From positions 1 to 64,000 of the forward strand of contig JAWQUS010000022.1 in NCBI GenBank assembly GCA_036365455.1: a stretch of DNA of 64,000 nucleotides. Direction: 5' to 3'. Made by a program: the position numbers and the translations under genes. Below the pieces are notes generated by a model, which saw only the letters and a list, made by a program, of their open reading frames with translations, was not told where the DNA came from and searched no databases. The DNA comes from Macrosoma leucophasiata. Its lineage: Eukaryota > Arthropoda > Insecta > Lepidoptera > Hedylidae. Below, in pieces: positions 22,040 to 33,000 of this stretch. The stretch's first letter is position 1. Each line of letters starts with the position of its first letter.

Positions 22040-22350
22040 TTTGTTTTATGTCAAGAAATGGCAAACCAGCGTACAGTTTACATTGATTCTAAGTGACGAC
22101 TGCAGTCTCTAAACATCTAGATAAAATCAGTGATTTCAATGTAAATGCGTCGCTACTCCTGAGGCGTAAGTTAATATGCCTCCATGCTGGAAATTATAGG
22201 ACTGTACTTTACCACCAAACCGGAACACGATCGTGCTGAACACTACCATTTGACGGTAGATAGATTAAGTAATGCGATGGTGCCTACGCCCTCCCTGCAC
22301 TCTACCACACGGAACTCTACCACCATTAATATATATATATATATATATAT
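22040..22350 (-). repeat. Family A repeat, antisense, near full length, with (AT)n
   Basis: The copy runs from TGGCAAACCAGCGTACAG through CGGAACACGATCGTGCTGAA to GGTGGTGCC-like and GAACTCTACCACCATTAA. An (AT)n microsatellite of about 22 bp follows at 22328-22350, at the family's A-box-side end. Confidence 0.75.
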
Positions 22351-22999
22351 GTACAATACTGCAATATGTCGGTGATCGACTTGCTCAACAATAGAGTGGC
22401 GTGGCACTGATCTCATAAAAATATAAATAACAATATAAGATTTGTGGGACCCATCCAGTGGCGATCTTGCATCCACAGTTTTCTATTGACTAGTGTTAAC
22501 ACGTCCAAGAATCTCCGTTATTCTCATCTGCATTATGAAGTGCAGTATGTGCTTGCATTCAACTAGGCTAAAATGCATCTTACTCCAAAATGTTAAGGTC
22601 GTATTCAGATCGAGACGTGGGCGCTGTGTGCACGCAGGTGACAATAGATGTGGGTCGGCTATAGCCTAGTTTATTTATTTATTTAATCTTTATAGCCACA
22701 AAAAAAAATGCAACAGTTCAGTGGATCCCAGACTTTTATTAGCTAAGAAATACCAAAATAAACTTATTTTTTAGACTGTTTGTCCTATTTAGTAGACAGT
22801 AGTGGTAGATTTAACTATAGCCCTTAATGATAGTTTCAGATTAGATTTTTCATTCAAAGAAATGAATACGTAGAGTTATTAATGAGGATAGTTTCTGTAT
22901 ATCATTCGTTAAAGTTTTATGTAAATATCACATTCAGTTTAATATGTTGAAGGTGTCGGTGGTGAAAAATGAAGCCTGGGAGCCTTCATCGAAGACGCT

Positions 23000-23069
23000 G
23001 CCTAAACCTTTTGAAATATAACAAATCAATGTCCATGCATTGCTTTGTTATATCTCAAAAGTTTAAGGC
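23000..23069. repeat. Long near-perfect hairpin, miRNA-precursor-like
   Basis: Arms 23003-23031 and 23038-23065 pair over about 28 bp with few mismatches around a 6-nt loop. The pairing extends outward (GCC/GGC) to 23000 and 23069. Size and shape would fit a miRNA precursor, but a decayed MITE is equally possible. No expression evidence is available. Confidence 0.6.
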
Positions 23070-23439
23070 TAATAATTATATAGCGGTTTTTAAACCTTTT
23101 TTTCTCAAAGTCAGTCTTTTGAAAGTGGATCACTTGTGATAGGTTCAGGGAGCACAGTGTGGCGCAGTCGATTCACTTGCAAGAACTAGTCATTGGTTGT
23201 TAGCAAGTAAAGTAACAAGTTGCATGTGTACGACAACCGCACAACCGCACAACTTGTTTTGCATGTTCGTGTTTTAATGTTTAAGACTAGTTTTTGTTGG
23301 GAAATAATGGAATGGTTTGCTATTATTGAGTTTGCTTGAATGAATACTTGGTTACCGATACAGGTGACCGAGGCACACCGAGGCCTAACACTATTCAGTG
23401 TTAGCCCTCCACCCATCCGGGCTCTTCCGGCCCAGGCCC

Positions 23440-23625
23440 ACCCTGGTGCCAGCGGTGTCTGACAACCGCTTAATCCGAGGATCGTGGATTCGATCTACAT
23501 AGACAGAGATATATGTATATTTGTTTCGGGTCTGGGTGTTTGTGTATGTTTTGTGTACGACGGCACTTACGAAATAGGTTTATACCTAGTGTGAGGCTAT
23601 GAGTATAAGAATAAAATAAATTTAA
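23440..23625 (+). repeat. tRNA-derived SINE, second copy (diverged)
   Basis: TGGTGCCAGCGGTG (A-box region) and GGATTCGATCTAC (B-box region) are followed by the same body words as at 15.7 kb, TTTGTTTCGGGTCTGGG and GACGGCAC. Both pol III boxes are degenerate. Confidence 0.7.
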
Positions 23626-23637
23626 AAAAAACTTTGG

Positions 23638-23815
23638 TTGTCTGTAAAGTCGGTTTACGGATGATAATTTTACGTGATAAAGTCACAAGCCGAACGCTTA
23701 GTCCGATCGTGTTTCACTATTGTCACTATCGCTTGTCCCGAGCTCTCGCTTGCACGCTCGGCTCAGGCCGAACATGACACTTTTTCTTAAGACGTTATCA
23801 AGTCAAAAAAAAAAT
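23638..23815. mobile_element. MITE 'CTGTAAAGTCGGTTTACGGA', copy 1
   Basis: It begins CTGTAAAGTCGGTTTACGGA and includes TCGCTTGTCCCGAGCTCTCG and GCACGCTCGGCTCAGGC. The same sequence recurs inverted at 57150-57305, so it is a real family. A related piece lies at about 30090-30180. Confidence 0.7.
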
Positions 23816-23937
23816 GTTTTTCTGATGTGATACGCATAGACGATAGCTGGAAGTCGCGAAAGTGAATCGAGGCAGTCGACACGTGACGCCCGCACGCCAC
23901 CAGCCACCAGCCACCAGCTGGCGGCTCGCGGCTAACA

Positions 23938-24484
23938 GCTAGGGTTACCACCTCTTAGCTAACTAAATCCGGGAGAAAAAAAACATTGAATATAAACTTT
24001 TTATTTTATTTTGAATTAATAACAATATAGAAATAATTAATAGATAAAAATTAAATAAAATACGACACAATTGTATGGATTGCTGTTAGATACAGACTAA
24101 TAAGCGAACGAATGAAACTTATAACAAACAAATGAGGAACGAAAATGAGTGAGACAAAGACGACGCAATCTCTCACGCACGTGGCTCAGAAAGAGACAAT
24201 AAAATAAAGTAGGTACCTACACGCACGCAAATCAGTTTATACGAAACTAGCTAACTACCCACTGGCGAGTAGTGGCATTAGTGGCGAGAAGGCTGCAAGA
24301 ATGCTGCCGAGAATTTACGCCGCTCTTAACCATTTCGACATCGGGTGTCATTACTCTTGAACAACTTGTTTTTCCGGGCGAATTTCGTATATTTTAAATT
24401 CCTTCCGGGAGACGGGAGATTTTAATTTTCAGAGCTCGAATCCGTAAGAATCCCGGAGTTCTGGGAGAGGTGGCAACCCTACTG
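23938..24484. mobile_element. Element with inverted AGGGTTRCCACCTCT ends
   Basis: TAGGGTTACCACCTCTTAG at 23940 and its inverted counterpart GAGAGGTGGCAACCCTA at about 24465-24481 bound about 545 bp. The interior is AT-rich and non-coding, with 'ccgggag' near each end. I infer a non-autonomous DNA transposon. No clean target duplication was found. Confidence 0.6.
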
Positions 24485-24737
24485 ACAGCTCGCGTGTGGG
24501 CGCTCATGAAAGTGAAACGCGGAACGATCGGTGCCTTCATCGATCACTTGTACCTAACTACTAGTACTTGTTATTTGTATACACAACGGTTCTACAGAAG
24601 TCCTTAAGCTTAAGATTTGTGGAGGAACGGACGGGATTTAATGTTCCTCCGACGAAAAGGGAGGATCCTCTGTGCAGACGAGGTGATAGCGCATGATGGC
24701 CCACGGCCCATTAGTAGGAGTCTAATGCGGGTAACTA

Positions 24738-24825
24738 CTGCACCGCGCGGGGCGGTAGATTTTTTTTCATACCTACTGCCGTCCCGCGCGACTGCGTCGC
24801 GAAACGCGGCGCGGTGCAGTGTGTT
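24738..24825. repeat. GC-rich complex foldback
   Basis: ACTGCACCGCGC at about 24738 pairs with GCGCGGTGCAGT at about 24812. Inside, CGGGGCGGTAG faces CTACTGCCGTCCCG. The nested stems lie in otherwise AT-rich intron. Confidence 0.65.
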
Positions 24826-24879
24826 GATCAGAGGATTTTTCCATTTAGAAATTAAAGAAACATGTATAAAAAAAATTGC

Positions 24880-25012
24880 TTTGGGCAGGAGTCGAACCGG
24901 TAACCCTAGGTAGGGCTTCGGCTACTTAGCGGTAAAGCTTCTAGACTGGTTATTATGAGGTCAAAAGTTCGCTCTCGGCCCGAAGTCAATTTTTTCTTTC
25001 TTTAATTGCTAA
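24880..25012 (+). repeat. tRNA-related SINE fragment
   Basis: TTAGCGGTAAAGCTTCTAGA and AAGTTCGCTCTCGGCCC resemble decayed A and B boxes. They are followed by AAGTCAATTTTTTCTTTC, the tail also used in the foldback at 4.8 kb. No complete cloverleaf can be drawn. Confidence 0.55.
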
Positions 25013-25394
25013 ACATCTTTTACCCTGGTATTAGTAGTAACTAAGTATAGTTATCGCTAAGAAGTGGAACACTTCGGCTTTACTAATACCATTAATTAAA
25101 TACAATATGGATCTCTAAAAACAGATGCCACTTAAAAGCGCACCGAAATAGATGCAGATGCCTTTGTAGTGTAAAAATAAGTATGAGTAATAGTTCTAAT
25201 ATAAGAACATACCGGTATGTGTCTTCCCCATTTCGTCCCGGTCACACACCCCGGCCCCGGGTAAATATACACTCCCCTTATTTTAAAGCAAAAAAAAGTG
25301 TTGAATGTCGAATGAGACGATAGTAGAATAATAAAGAAATAGTTGTCAAAATTTGTTTTTGCTACAACACATGTCATGCGAGTGATTTGAAAGA

Positions 25395-25525
25395 TGGATC
25401 GAAAAAATGTAATTCGGACCTCCGACCTCTGGACAACTATCCCACCCAGTCGCTTTACCATTAAGCTAACGATGCTCATACTGTCGGGTTGCTGGTACAA
25501 TCCCCGCCCTAAGTCAAATTTGTTC
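25395..25525 (-). repeat. tRNA-related SINE fragment, inverted head
   Basis: On the minus strand GTTAGCTTAATGGTAAAGCG gives a good A box (TAGCTTAATGG), with GGTCCGAATTA further on. The + strand ends with a CCCGCCCTAAGTCAA tail-like word. The mixed orientation suggests a rearranged pair. Confidence 0.5.
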
Positions 25526-25534
25526 GAGAAATGA

Positions 25535-25783
25535 CCGCTCTCCTCACCGAACAGCGAAACTCAAGTGGAGGTGGGCAGGGCACACAGTTCGAAGAAGCGA
25601 TGGTAGAATAGTTCTGGAAAGGGTCCGCGTACTGGAAGACGAAGCGTAGGCAGTCTCCCCACAAGATGGACCTATGACCTAGTGAAGGTCGCGGGCAATC
25701 GCTGGATGACGGCGGCCCGGGACCGTTCGTTCTGGCTATCTTTGGGAGGAGCCCTTTGTGCAGCTGTGGACGTCTTTTGACTG
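25535..25783 (+). pseudogene. RTE-like endonuclease/RT C-terminal fragment (frameshifted)
   Basis: Frame 1 reads KWRWAGHTVRRSDGR. After a disrupted GRRSVGRPP-like region another frame reads RWTYDLVKVAGNRWMTAAR, then DRSFWLSLGGAL and a TGA. I know this order (WAGH, DLVKVAG, RWM, DRSxWxSLGEA) as the C-terminus of very common insect RTE-type LINE proteins. At least one frameshift and an internal stop make it dead. Confidence 0.85.
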
Positions 25784-26118
25784 AAATTATGAATGTACGT
25801 TTATGGATAAGGGGATTTGTGTTCAAAACGACCTTATATCGTGCATTTAATTAGAATAGAAAGAGCATATTTATGTCGATAGAACGCTAGAAAGTGACCG
25901 ATGCAATACAGTCGTTATCAGTTATTTATACCGAGGTCCTAGGTCACTGGTCACCGCATGAGGTCATCTCTTTGTTCTGTTTGCATAACTGCACGCCTGT
26001 AGTTTCACGACCGGGTAGGTAGAGATGTCCGAACTATGTTAAATCATAAGATGTTCGAGTGAACCACCAAACGAAGGTACCGAAGACCTATAAATATGTT
26101 CAATATATTTTACCTATG

Positions 26119-26412
26119 GTTTTTTTTTATGTCACAAAAGTGGCAAACAAGCATGCAGTTCACATTGTTGTTAAGTGATAACTGCAGCCTATAGACACCC
26201 ACACAATGACCAGAGATCAAAATGCAGACGCGTTGCCACTCCTGAGGCCTAAGGTGTTATGCCTCTGTGTCGGAAATTACAGGGCCGTACATTACCACCT
26301 GACCGGAACACGATAGTGCTAAACACTACCATTTAGCGGCAAGTATATTAGGTAATGCGGTGGTGCCTACGCCCGCGAGCTCCGTCACTGGAGCTCTACC
26401 ACCAGTAAAAAT
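26119..26412 (-). repeat. Family A SINE-like repeat, antisense, full length
   Basis: This is one of the three best copies. Poly-T starts at about 26120, then ATGTCACAAAAGTGGCAAAC, CCTAAGGTGTTATGCCTCTG, CCGGAACACGATAGTGCT and GAGCTCTACCACCAGTAA at the far end. A second partial copy of the last third follows at 26425-26530. Confidence 0.88.
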
Positions 26413-26539
26413 GGTATAGAAATTGCCCTCCCTACATTACCATTTAACCGGAATACCATAGAGTATAGAGCTAAACATCACCTTTTAGCAGCAGTTAACC
26501 CCTGAGCTCCGTCACTGGAAGATGGAGTCCATAATCAAT

Positions 26540-28020
26540 CAAGAGTTTCATCACAAATAGTCGTCCCATTTGACCTCTAACTTAACTCATGTTAGATATC
26601 TATCTATCTATCTAAAACTATGCTAATTGAAATCTAGCTGGCGGGGTCAAAGCTGAATTAATTAATAAACAATTAATCTGCAATCAGTCTCCGTGAACTG
26701 CGCTATAGACAGATACTGCCGGAACGATAAGTGATGGATTTCACATTTAAATCATTAAATTTGGTTTTAGAGATGAAATTACTATTTGATATCCTATCTA
26801 TACTGGTGTGACTTTATTAAAAATATCCTAATATCCAGAACAAACAGTAATAAAATTTAAAAGAAGTATATTATTGTAAAATTTAAACATTTAAAACAAT
26901 TTAAAGAATAGAAGAACCAACAAACATCTAGAAATGTGTAAAATAATTAATTGTAGATCTAGCTCCAACTCATATCACTCTTGGCGCTAGGCTAGACCTA
27001 TTGTCAATAGACTTAGCCTAGTTTGGCTAATGTAATATACTCGTTCATTATAATTCATCTGCAATCTTGGCATAATAAACACATTCCACTAGTGATGTGC
27101 TGCGTTCGCCGCTGGTATCGGTATTTGATATCGTTCGCTGACATCGGTAGATGATAGTTTTAAAAACCTACGTTCCATTTAATTATGTTTTAGTTCTTGA
27201 GCGCTGTTCTCACGTATTATGTAACACAAAAAACTGACGAGAAAAACTTTTGTATGATTTAAGTACATGTACTTAATGTATTGTATTTTTACTGGTAAGC
27301 ACCACAGCATTACCTAACCTACTTGCCGCTAAATTCAATCAAAAAAATTCTCACGTGTTTATCTGCACTGGTGGTGTTTATTTTATAGCTGTAACAACAT
27401 ATAAATTGGATGTTTGTAGGTTGTAGAATCCCCACTAAAAATACAGTCCACATTCATGAAAATATGTACTTGGATTCAGCGCCTATGAAAAATCAACATA
27501 ATATGAACAAGAGGTTTAAATGCGGTGTCACTTCTGAGTCCTATCTTCTTCTTTCTGAGTCATAATTCTTTATCAAGTAACCATACTTAGAACCGGTTTT
27601 AAAACTATTACAACCGTTTTGAATACCGGAATACCAGTTACCGATACCAATTACGCAAAACGCACAACACTATAACCCACATAGATGCTATTCGCAAGAA
27701 CAAAGGCCGACCATTGTGTACCTCCAAAACGGTACCACGTGGCCGTTGCGCAATTTGCCTTACATTGTAACATCTAGGCCATTGAGAGCCAAGAAAGCCC
27801 TCTTGAGATTAGTAACTAACATCACGCCTGTATTCTCCGAAGGGGTGAGCAGAGGTGAGTGCATGCATTAGGTATGGATACAAATCTTAAATGCGTCTGT
27901 GAAGTTTGTTACAAGTCACTGCGAAGAAGGCGATTTAATGGTAAAGAAGGGGGGGGGGGGAGGATATGCGAGGGGTCTACGGAGCAGACAAGCTCTATAA
28001 CAATATTCTCTTCAACATTG
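26540..28020. other. Intron 1 non-coding stretch
   Basis: Mostly AT-rich intron without a recognised family. CACGCCTGTATTCTCCGAAG at about 27824 is the common LINE 3'-end word in inverted form. A G12 homopolymer lies at about 27949-27960. No gene is supported. Confidence 0.45.
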
Positions 28021-28025
28021 AAGCT

Positions 28026-28080
28026 CTTTGCGCCAGTCAAGCAAGCAAGCAAACAAGCAGCTTGCTTGACTGGCGCAAAG
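28026..28080. repeat. Perfect 21-bp hairpin
   Basis: The 28026-28046 arm (CTTTGCGCCAGTCAAGCAAG plus C) is the exact reverse complement of 28060-28080. The 13-nt loop is made of AAGC-like words. Perfect pairing points to a young inversion or a small foldback. Confidence 0.95.
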
Positions 28081-28319
28081 TTTACGCAGCCAACTTCACT
28101 CAGTGGCATATATAAGTTTTGCCCGTACTTACTGTAATACTGTCGATGTCCCCATAACCTCAGAATAGAGAATTTATCTATTTCGTGTCTACAGACTCTA
28201 CAGTCTACACACTACTGTATTTATAGTTCGTTGACAGTTGCCAAGGGCGTTGTCTGTCAATTTTAATTTTCAGGGCCAATCCGAACACACCGGTAACAAA
28301 CCATATTTGATTTTTCACG

Positions 28320-28690
28320 ATAATCTGTACTAGATTTAAGCTCTCATTTAAAAGAGCTCTTACTTTGTTTGTTGGGTTGCGGAGTTCTTCTCAGTAGTGA
28401 CTGCACTTGGAACTCTGCTAAGTGAATAACTTTGATCTTGACGAATAAGTTTTTCTTTTTATTCATTTATCATCATTGAAGGAATTGAAAAATTTTGTGA
28501 TTATTATGTTTTAACTAAGTAGTTTAAATTCTAATTTTTAATTTACTATTAATATATGATTTTGCTTTACTTTATGTAATGGTTATTCACTCCAGGTATT
28601 TTATATATTTCTTGACGTTTTGAAAGTATCTGTAAAGATCTATTCGAAATAAAAATATTTTCTATTTCTATTTCTATATCCGGTTCCGTT
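28320..28690 (+). repeat. Family C LINE 3' UTR-like repeat
   Basis: AAGCTCTCATTTAAAAGAGC, GTTGCGGAGTTCTTCTC and TCTGTAAAGATCTATTCGAA are followed by a (TTTCTA)n end. The same order is found at 47900-48215 and, inverted, at 15120-15275. The tail suggests the 3' end of a LINE. Confidence 0.7.
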
Positions 28691-28839
28691 TTTAAATTAA
28701 TTTAACAGATATTTAGGGGAATATGTGGTAAATTGAATGCAAAAAACTGGAACTGTCCTACCAAGGAGAGTATCTAGTACTTTAGGTAACTATAGGTCAA
28801 TGGGCTAATCTTATTTTTTTTATTGTTATTTATATACGA

Positions 28840-28985
28840 TGAAAAAGAAAAAAGAAAAAAGAAAAGAAAACATTTATTTGGACAGCACAGAGACATGACG
28901 ATACAAATTGCCAGACGATTGGGGTACAATTAAACAAAAAGCAAAAAGCAAAAACAATAACAATTAAAAAAGAAAAAAAAAAGAG
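28840..28985. repeat. A-rich low-complexity tract
   Basis: Runs of AAAAG and AAAAC words occupy most of this interval. Confidence 0.7.
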
Positions 28986-29015
28986 ATTAAGTCTCACGGC
29001 TGGTCCAAATGGGAG

Positions 29016-29077
29016 CCCAGATCAGCTTCATGTCAAGTCGATCAAATCAATCGACTTGACGCTGATTTTCATCTGGG
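29016..29077. repeat. Imperfect hairpin, miRNA-precursor-like
   Basis: Arms 29016-29042 and 29050-29077 pair with a 7-nt loop. The 11 bp next to the loop (GTCAAGTCGAT/ATCGACTTGAC) are perfect, then an internal loop, then CAGAT/ATCTG and CCC/GGG. The bulged arm of about 27 nt is miRNA-like in size, but nothing proves expression. Confidence 0.55.
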
Positions 29078-29249
29078 ACCCTGGTGTTTCACGGATGTCA
29101 AGCAGATCAAACAAATTAAATTAATAAAATTAATAATTAACGATGACAAGACATGACGACGCTACTGTTAATGTTAACCCAATAGCAACCAGCCGTGTGC
29201 CACTTTTCGTGCTTGTATGAGAGTTACAATTTTATACAATACCTTATTA

Positions 29250-29455
29250 ACTTATTCGTTGGCTGAACGCTACCATTTAGCGGTAGATTGGGTAATGCGG
29301 TGTCTGCGTCTTGGGCCTTGACTGGACTTGACCTGCGTCACTGAAGATATTATATTAATGCGTCCAGATTAATGAATGTCAATAGACCCGTGACCTTAGA
29401 TCAGGCGGTGCGGTGGTGCGGTGGTGCCTACGCCCACGAGTTCGGGCACTGTGTG
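29250..29455 (-). repeat. Family A fragments, antisense
   Basis: ACGCTACCATTTAGCGGTAG with GGGTAATGCGG, and later GGTGGTGCCTACGCCCACGA, are pieces of the family A end. The (GGTGC) area near 29409 is locally duplicated. Confidence 0.6.
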
Positions 29456-30015
29456 TCTTATCACTTCAGCCGAAAGACGTCCCACTGCTGGAGAAAAGCC
29501 TTCACCTCATATGCTTACAATAGGATTGTCCTCTATTAGGGAAGAACATACCATAATCGCTGGCGTGTGGACGTGACGACCCCACCGTCCACTAGCGGAA
29601 GAATTTTCTTCTACTGGAAAATAACTCTCTTACTAGTGCAGTCAGTCCACCGAACATTGGCTGTCAAACCATCATTCCAATGTAGTTCAAAGTAGTAAGT
29701 GCAATAACGCAAGATGGGCAGCAGCGAAGAGCGATAAAACTACTGCGATCGCCAATCCGCATGCCAAGCGTGGCGATTATGGCATATCCCCTTGGAGAGG
29801 CTTAGGTCCATCATCGGATCTCATATGATCTGATGCCATAATCGCCACGCTTGGTGAACGGATTGACGATCGGATTATCATGTTATTGCGGGACATTTAA
29901 TTTGATTACCGTCCAATGGTATGATTTGACCGCCATCGTTCGGTTGGCTGACTGTATTAGCGGAAGAATTCTTCTCCATTTGTGGGCGGTGGGGTCGTCA
30001 CGTCCCGACGTCGGT
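29456..30015. repeat. Family B inverted dimer
   Basis: A + oriented family B unit (29560-29815: GACCCCACCGTCC to GGAGAGGCTTAGGTCC) is followed by a unit in the opposite orientation (29835-30013: ATGCCATAATCGCCACGCTT to GGTCGTCACGTCCCGAC). The two form a large foldback around about 29820. Confidence 0.8.
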
Positions 30016-30089
30016 ATTTTTTTGAAATAAAACTATTTTTACGAATTTATCTTGCGTAAACTAAAATTATTTTTAATGTTACAAGTCGA

Positions 30090-30680
30090 ACTATTGCCTC
30101 TCTATGCCTCTCTATCGCTTGTAACGCGCTCTCGCTCGCTCTCGGCGCTCATCGATTTATAAGATGTTATCATGTCAACCGTTGTCCCCGTCGCAGGGGG
30201 GGACACGGGGCTCGGGGACAGCGGGAATAAACCGTCAAAATATTTAAGAAATATTCTTGTGTATCTAAATATGTGATCAACGATTATAATACCACATTTG
30301 GTAACATAATCTGTTATGCAAAGACACCACACCGCACCACACCGCAAGCAGACATCGGGCCGTTGACCGAAACATTTACGTGGGTTCTAATTATTCTACA
30401 CTTTTGTAATCTGAACTGTAATAATAAAAAGATATTCACACGTATTATATAGGTACGTCTAAGTTCTTCTACCTTTTCTTTAACCAAATTCAAAATAGGC
30501 CCCTCCTATTTATTTCTATTGTATCTCCTATTGTTCTATGTAATTAATACACTGTTTTTTGTTTGAATAATGTACCTATCCATTCAATTAAATCTGCTCG
30601 GTGGTCTCATTGTCACTTAGTAGTTAGGATCCGCTCGTGACGACATCTTCGGGAAATCGTACGCAGAGAATTCTGATATT
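30090..30680. other. Intron 1 non-coding stretch
   Basis: TCTCTATCGCTTGTAACGCG and CGCTCGCTCTCGG at 30105-30150 echo the MITE at 23.7 kb. A GC-rich stretch follows at about 30185-30225. Nothing else is recognised. Confidence 0.4.
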
Positions 30681-30683
30681 TTG

Positions 30684-31085
30684 TGTTTTTTTTTGTTTTT
30701 TTTTTATAGACAAAATGTTTGACCACCATCTCACCTGATTGAAAGTGAAGATGTGGCCGAAAATGAAGCACGCTCGTCTAGAAGGTACCTATTCACTCTG
30801 GACTTGAAAATTCCCAGGTTATAGTTCTTCGGAAACAAAGAAGCCGGCAGGCTGTTCCATTCCTTGGCTGTTCGCGTTATAAACGTTGAGCCGAAACGTT
30901 TGGTTAGAATTTTAGGAACATCTACTGTGGACGGATAGTATGCCTCCGTTCGCCTTGTTGTCCTGTTGTAAAATGGTGAAGAGGCGTGACGTAATCGTGG
31001 GTGTTTGTATTTTGTATGCTTGATTTTCCTCTGCCTACCCGTTTCGGGTAACATACTACGTACTTTCGTCACATAGAAATAGCTA
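30684..31085 (-). pseudogene. Jockey-like LINE ORF C-terminus, 5'-truncated
   Basis: A 113-codon minus-strand frame (31072 to 30731) contains YPSTVDVPKILTKRFGSTFI, then AKEWNSLPASLFPKNYNLG and FKSRVNRYLL. This is the C-terminal pattern of Jockey-type RT proteins. A poly-T tract at 30683-30713 is the poly-A tail of the minus-strand element. The frame is intact to its stop, so the insertion looks fairly recent, but only the 3' end is present. Confidence 0.85.
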
Positions 31086-31468
31086 CTCTATTGAATTATA
31101 ATTGCCGAAAATATCTCCAATCAGGCCTCCGATCATTAAATGTTAATTGCAGTAACGCTGTAACAGCGAATGTCCCATGATGGTGCAAATACTTTCGACC
31201 AACTAGACGCGCTTTCTCCGCGGACGTGTCAATAGATACGTCGCCGTGTCGCATGACAAGTGGCGGCGACACACGACACGGTGGCACGCACGGTCACGCT
31301 GCGCTTTTTTTAAGTAATCAAACATGCATGCCCGAGATCACGTAAGCTGAAAAGCGACCGAAACGTCGGATTGATTTACAAAATAGGTAATTTAAATTTA
31401 ATTTGCGTGAGAAAAATCCGTAAACATAGTTTTATTTGAATGCGTGTAGCTCGCAAAACCTAAGTAAG

Positions 31469-31719
31469 ATCAGGGCTGCGACCGCCTATCCACATTGCTA
31501 TTGTCGTTGTCATTGCTGTCAAATGTTCATGTCGATTTGTAGCTCCTTTAAAAGCAGTAGTGATCATTTGATTGTTTTTCTTGCTTTCGTTGGTGAGAAA
31601 CAAGCGATAATAGTAGATTATTTCGATTATTGTTATTTAGTAAACGCAAAAATCGACATGAAAATTTGACAGCAATGACAACGACAATATCAATGTCGAT
31701 AGGCGGTCGCACCCCTGAT
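31469..31719. mobile_element. MITE with ~70-bp terminal inverted repeats
   Basis: Arms 31469-31539 and 31649-31719 match at nearly all positions, beginning ATCAGGGCTGCGACCGCCTA on the left. The unique centre is about 110 bp. AT repeats at both ends, but a target duplication cannot be set with confidence. Confidence 0.88.
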
Positions 31720-31779
31720 ATGATAATGAGTAATAACTTTCATTTGGAGTGTCCTTAAAGTGAGTAATGCGGCCTCTGG

Positions 31780-31946
31780 ACCCATACCAGCGGTCAAAAT
31801 GGAACGTTGCCACCCCTGAGGATAGTTGTTTATCTCCGTGGCCAAAGTGACAGGCCCATAGATTACCATCTACCCGGAATAGGCCTACTATATGGTGGTC
31901 GCTACGCCTAGAGCTCTAGCATTGAACTCTACCACCAGTAAAAATA
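31780..31946 (-). repeat. Family A repeat, antisense, partial
   Basis: GGTCAAAATGGAACGTTGCC, ACCATCTACCCGGAATAG and GAACTCTACCACCAGTAA are in family order. The poly-T end is missing. Confidence 0.7.
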
Positions 31947-32644
31947 GTCTTATGAGAAAACTGTATTTGCGTGTTTCGTTGATTCCTCATGGATCTCCGC
32001 CTAGATACACGATCTATGTAGGTATCTGTACGATTCTGTACCACATGTTCGAAGACTAATATTGCCCATTTTTGTTTTAAAAAGATCAATCATTTTAATG
32101 ACTGATTGGAGAAACTGCATGTGTGGTACTAGGTCATTACTGCACCCTATGTTCGTTTTACGGAGGGTAAGTGCTATTGAGATTTTTTCCATTCCTGGTG
32201 TCACCCTTGGAGTTCGATAATATGCCCGATAAACAATTTATCAGTAGGCTCGCCACTTATACCTGTCAATATGAAGATTATGGGATAGACATGTTTGATT
32301 TATGGGTGTATGTACGCAAGAATGCTTGCATTTACGTCTGCCTACCCCTTCAGGGAATACAAGCCTAAAACATATTTTCTTTGAACCGATAAAACTGTCA
32401 TAATGACTTGTTAGCCACTTTCAGCCCATTAAAAAGACATAAAGAACATTAAGAAAAACTACTTTAACCGACTGTGTACATAGACTTTCTCTGCTAATGT
32501 GCTGATTATAACTACGTCTTTTGGTATATGGCAAGTGACGGGTACACACGGGACTGTATTACTTGCGGGGAAGCTTCGTTTTATTTATTATCCTGAATGA
32601 AATTTGTAGGCTGACCTACCATGACCAAATAGGTCGAGTTCTGT

Positions 32645-32810
32645 CTGATGGTGGGGTCAAAAGTCTTAGGAATCGGCGTGCATGTATGAAGAGAATGATG
32701 AAGGTAGACGAGGCACGAGAGGTTTGTCAGAACCGGGATGTCTGGCGCTCTACACTCTCTGCCTACCCCGTTAGGGACCTGGCGTGAAGATACATACATA
32801 CATGAAATTT
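32645..32810 (+). pseudogene. LINE ORF C-terminal fragment
   Basis: A short open frame ends SLRNRRACMKRMMKVDEARE, then CQNRDVWRSTLSAYPVRDLA and a stop, followed by (CATA)n. It is nearly identical to 13070-13205. I take it as the tail of a non-LTR RT protein, but the clade is not certain. Confidence 0.7.
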
Positions 32811-32817
32811 ATTATTA

Positions 32818-33000
32818 GATACTAGTTGTCTGTGACTTCGTCCGCGTGAACTGCCAACTTTAATTCATCCCCATTTTTGATACTTAAAGATTGAATATTC
32901 AAAAAGCTAAAACATGTGTCTCATTATTTATACTGAAGTTATTGCAGTTTCACAGAAATCGGTGTTTTATAGGCATGAGTTATATCTATGTATGGTATAA
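32818..33000 (+). repeat. ACTAGTTGTC... RTE/SINE-type 3' segment
   Basis: ACTAGTTGTCTGTGACTTCG and TCCGCGTGAACTGCC match the family seen at 14.8 kb. It abuts the LINE tail at 32.8 kb. Confidence 0.6.
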
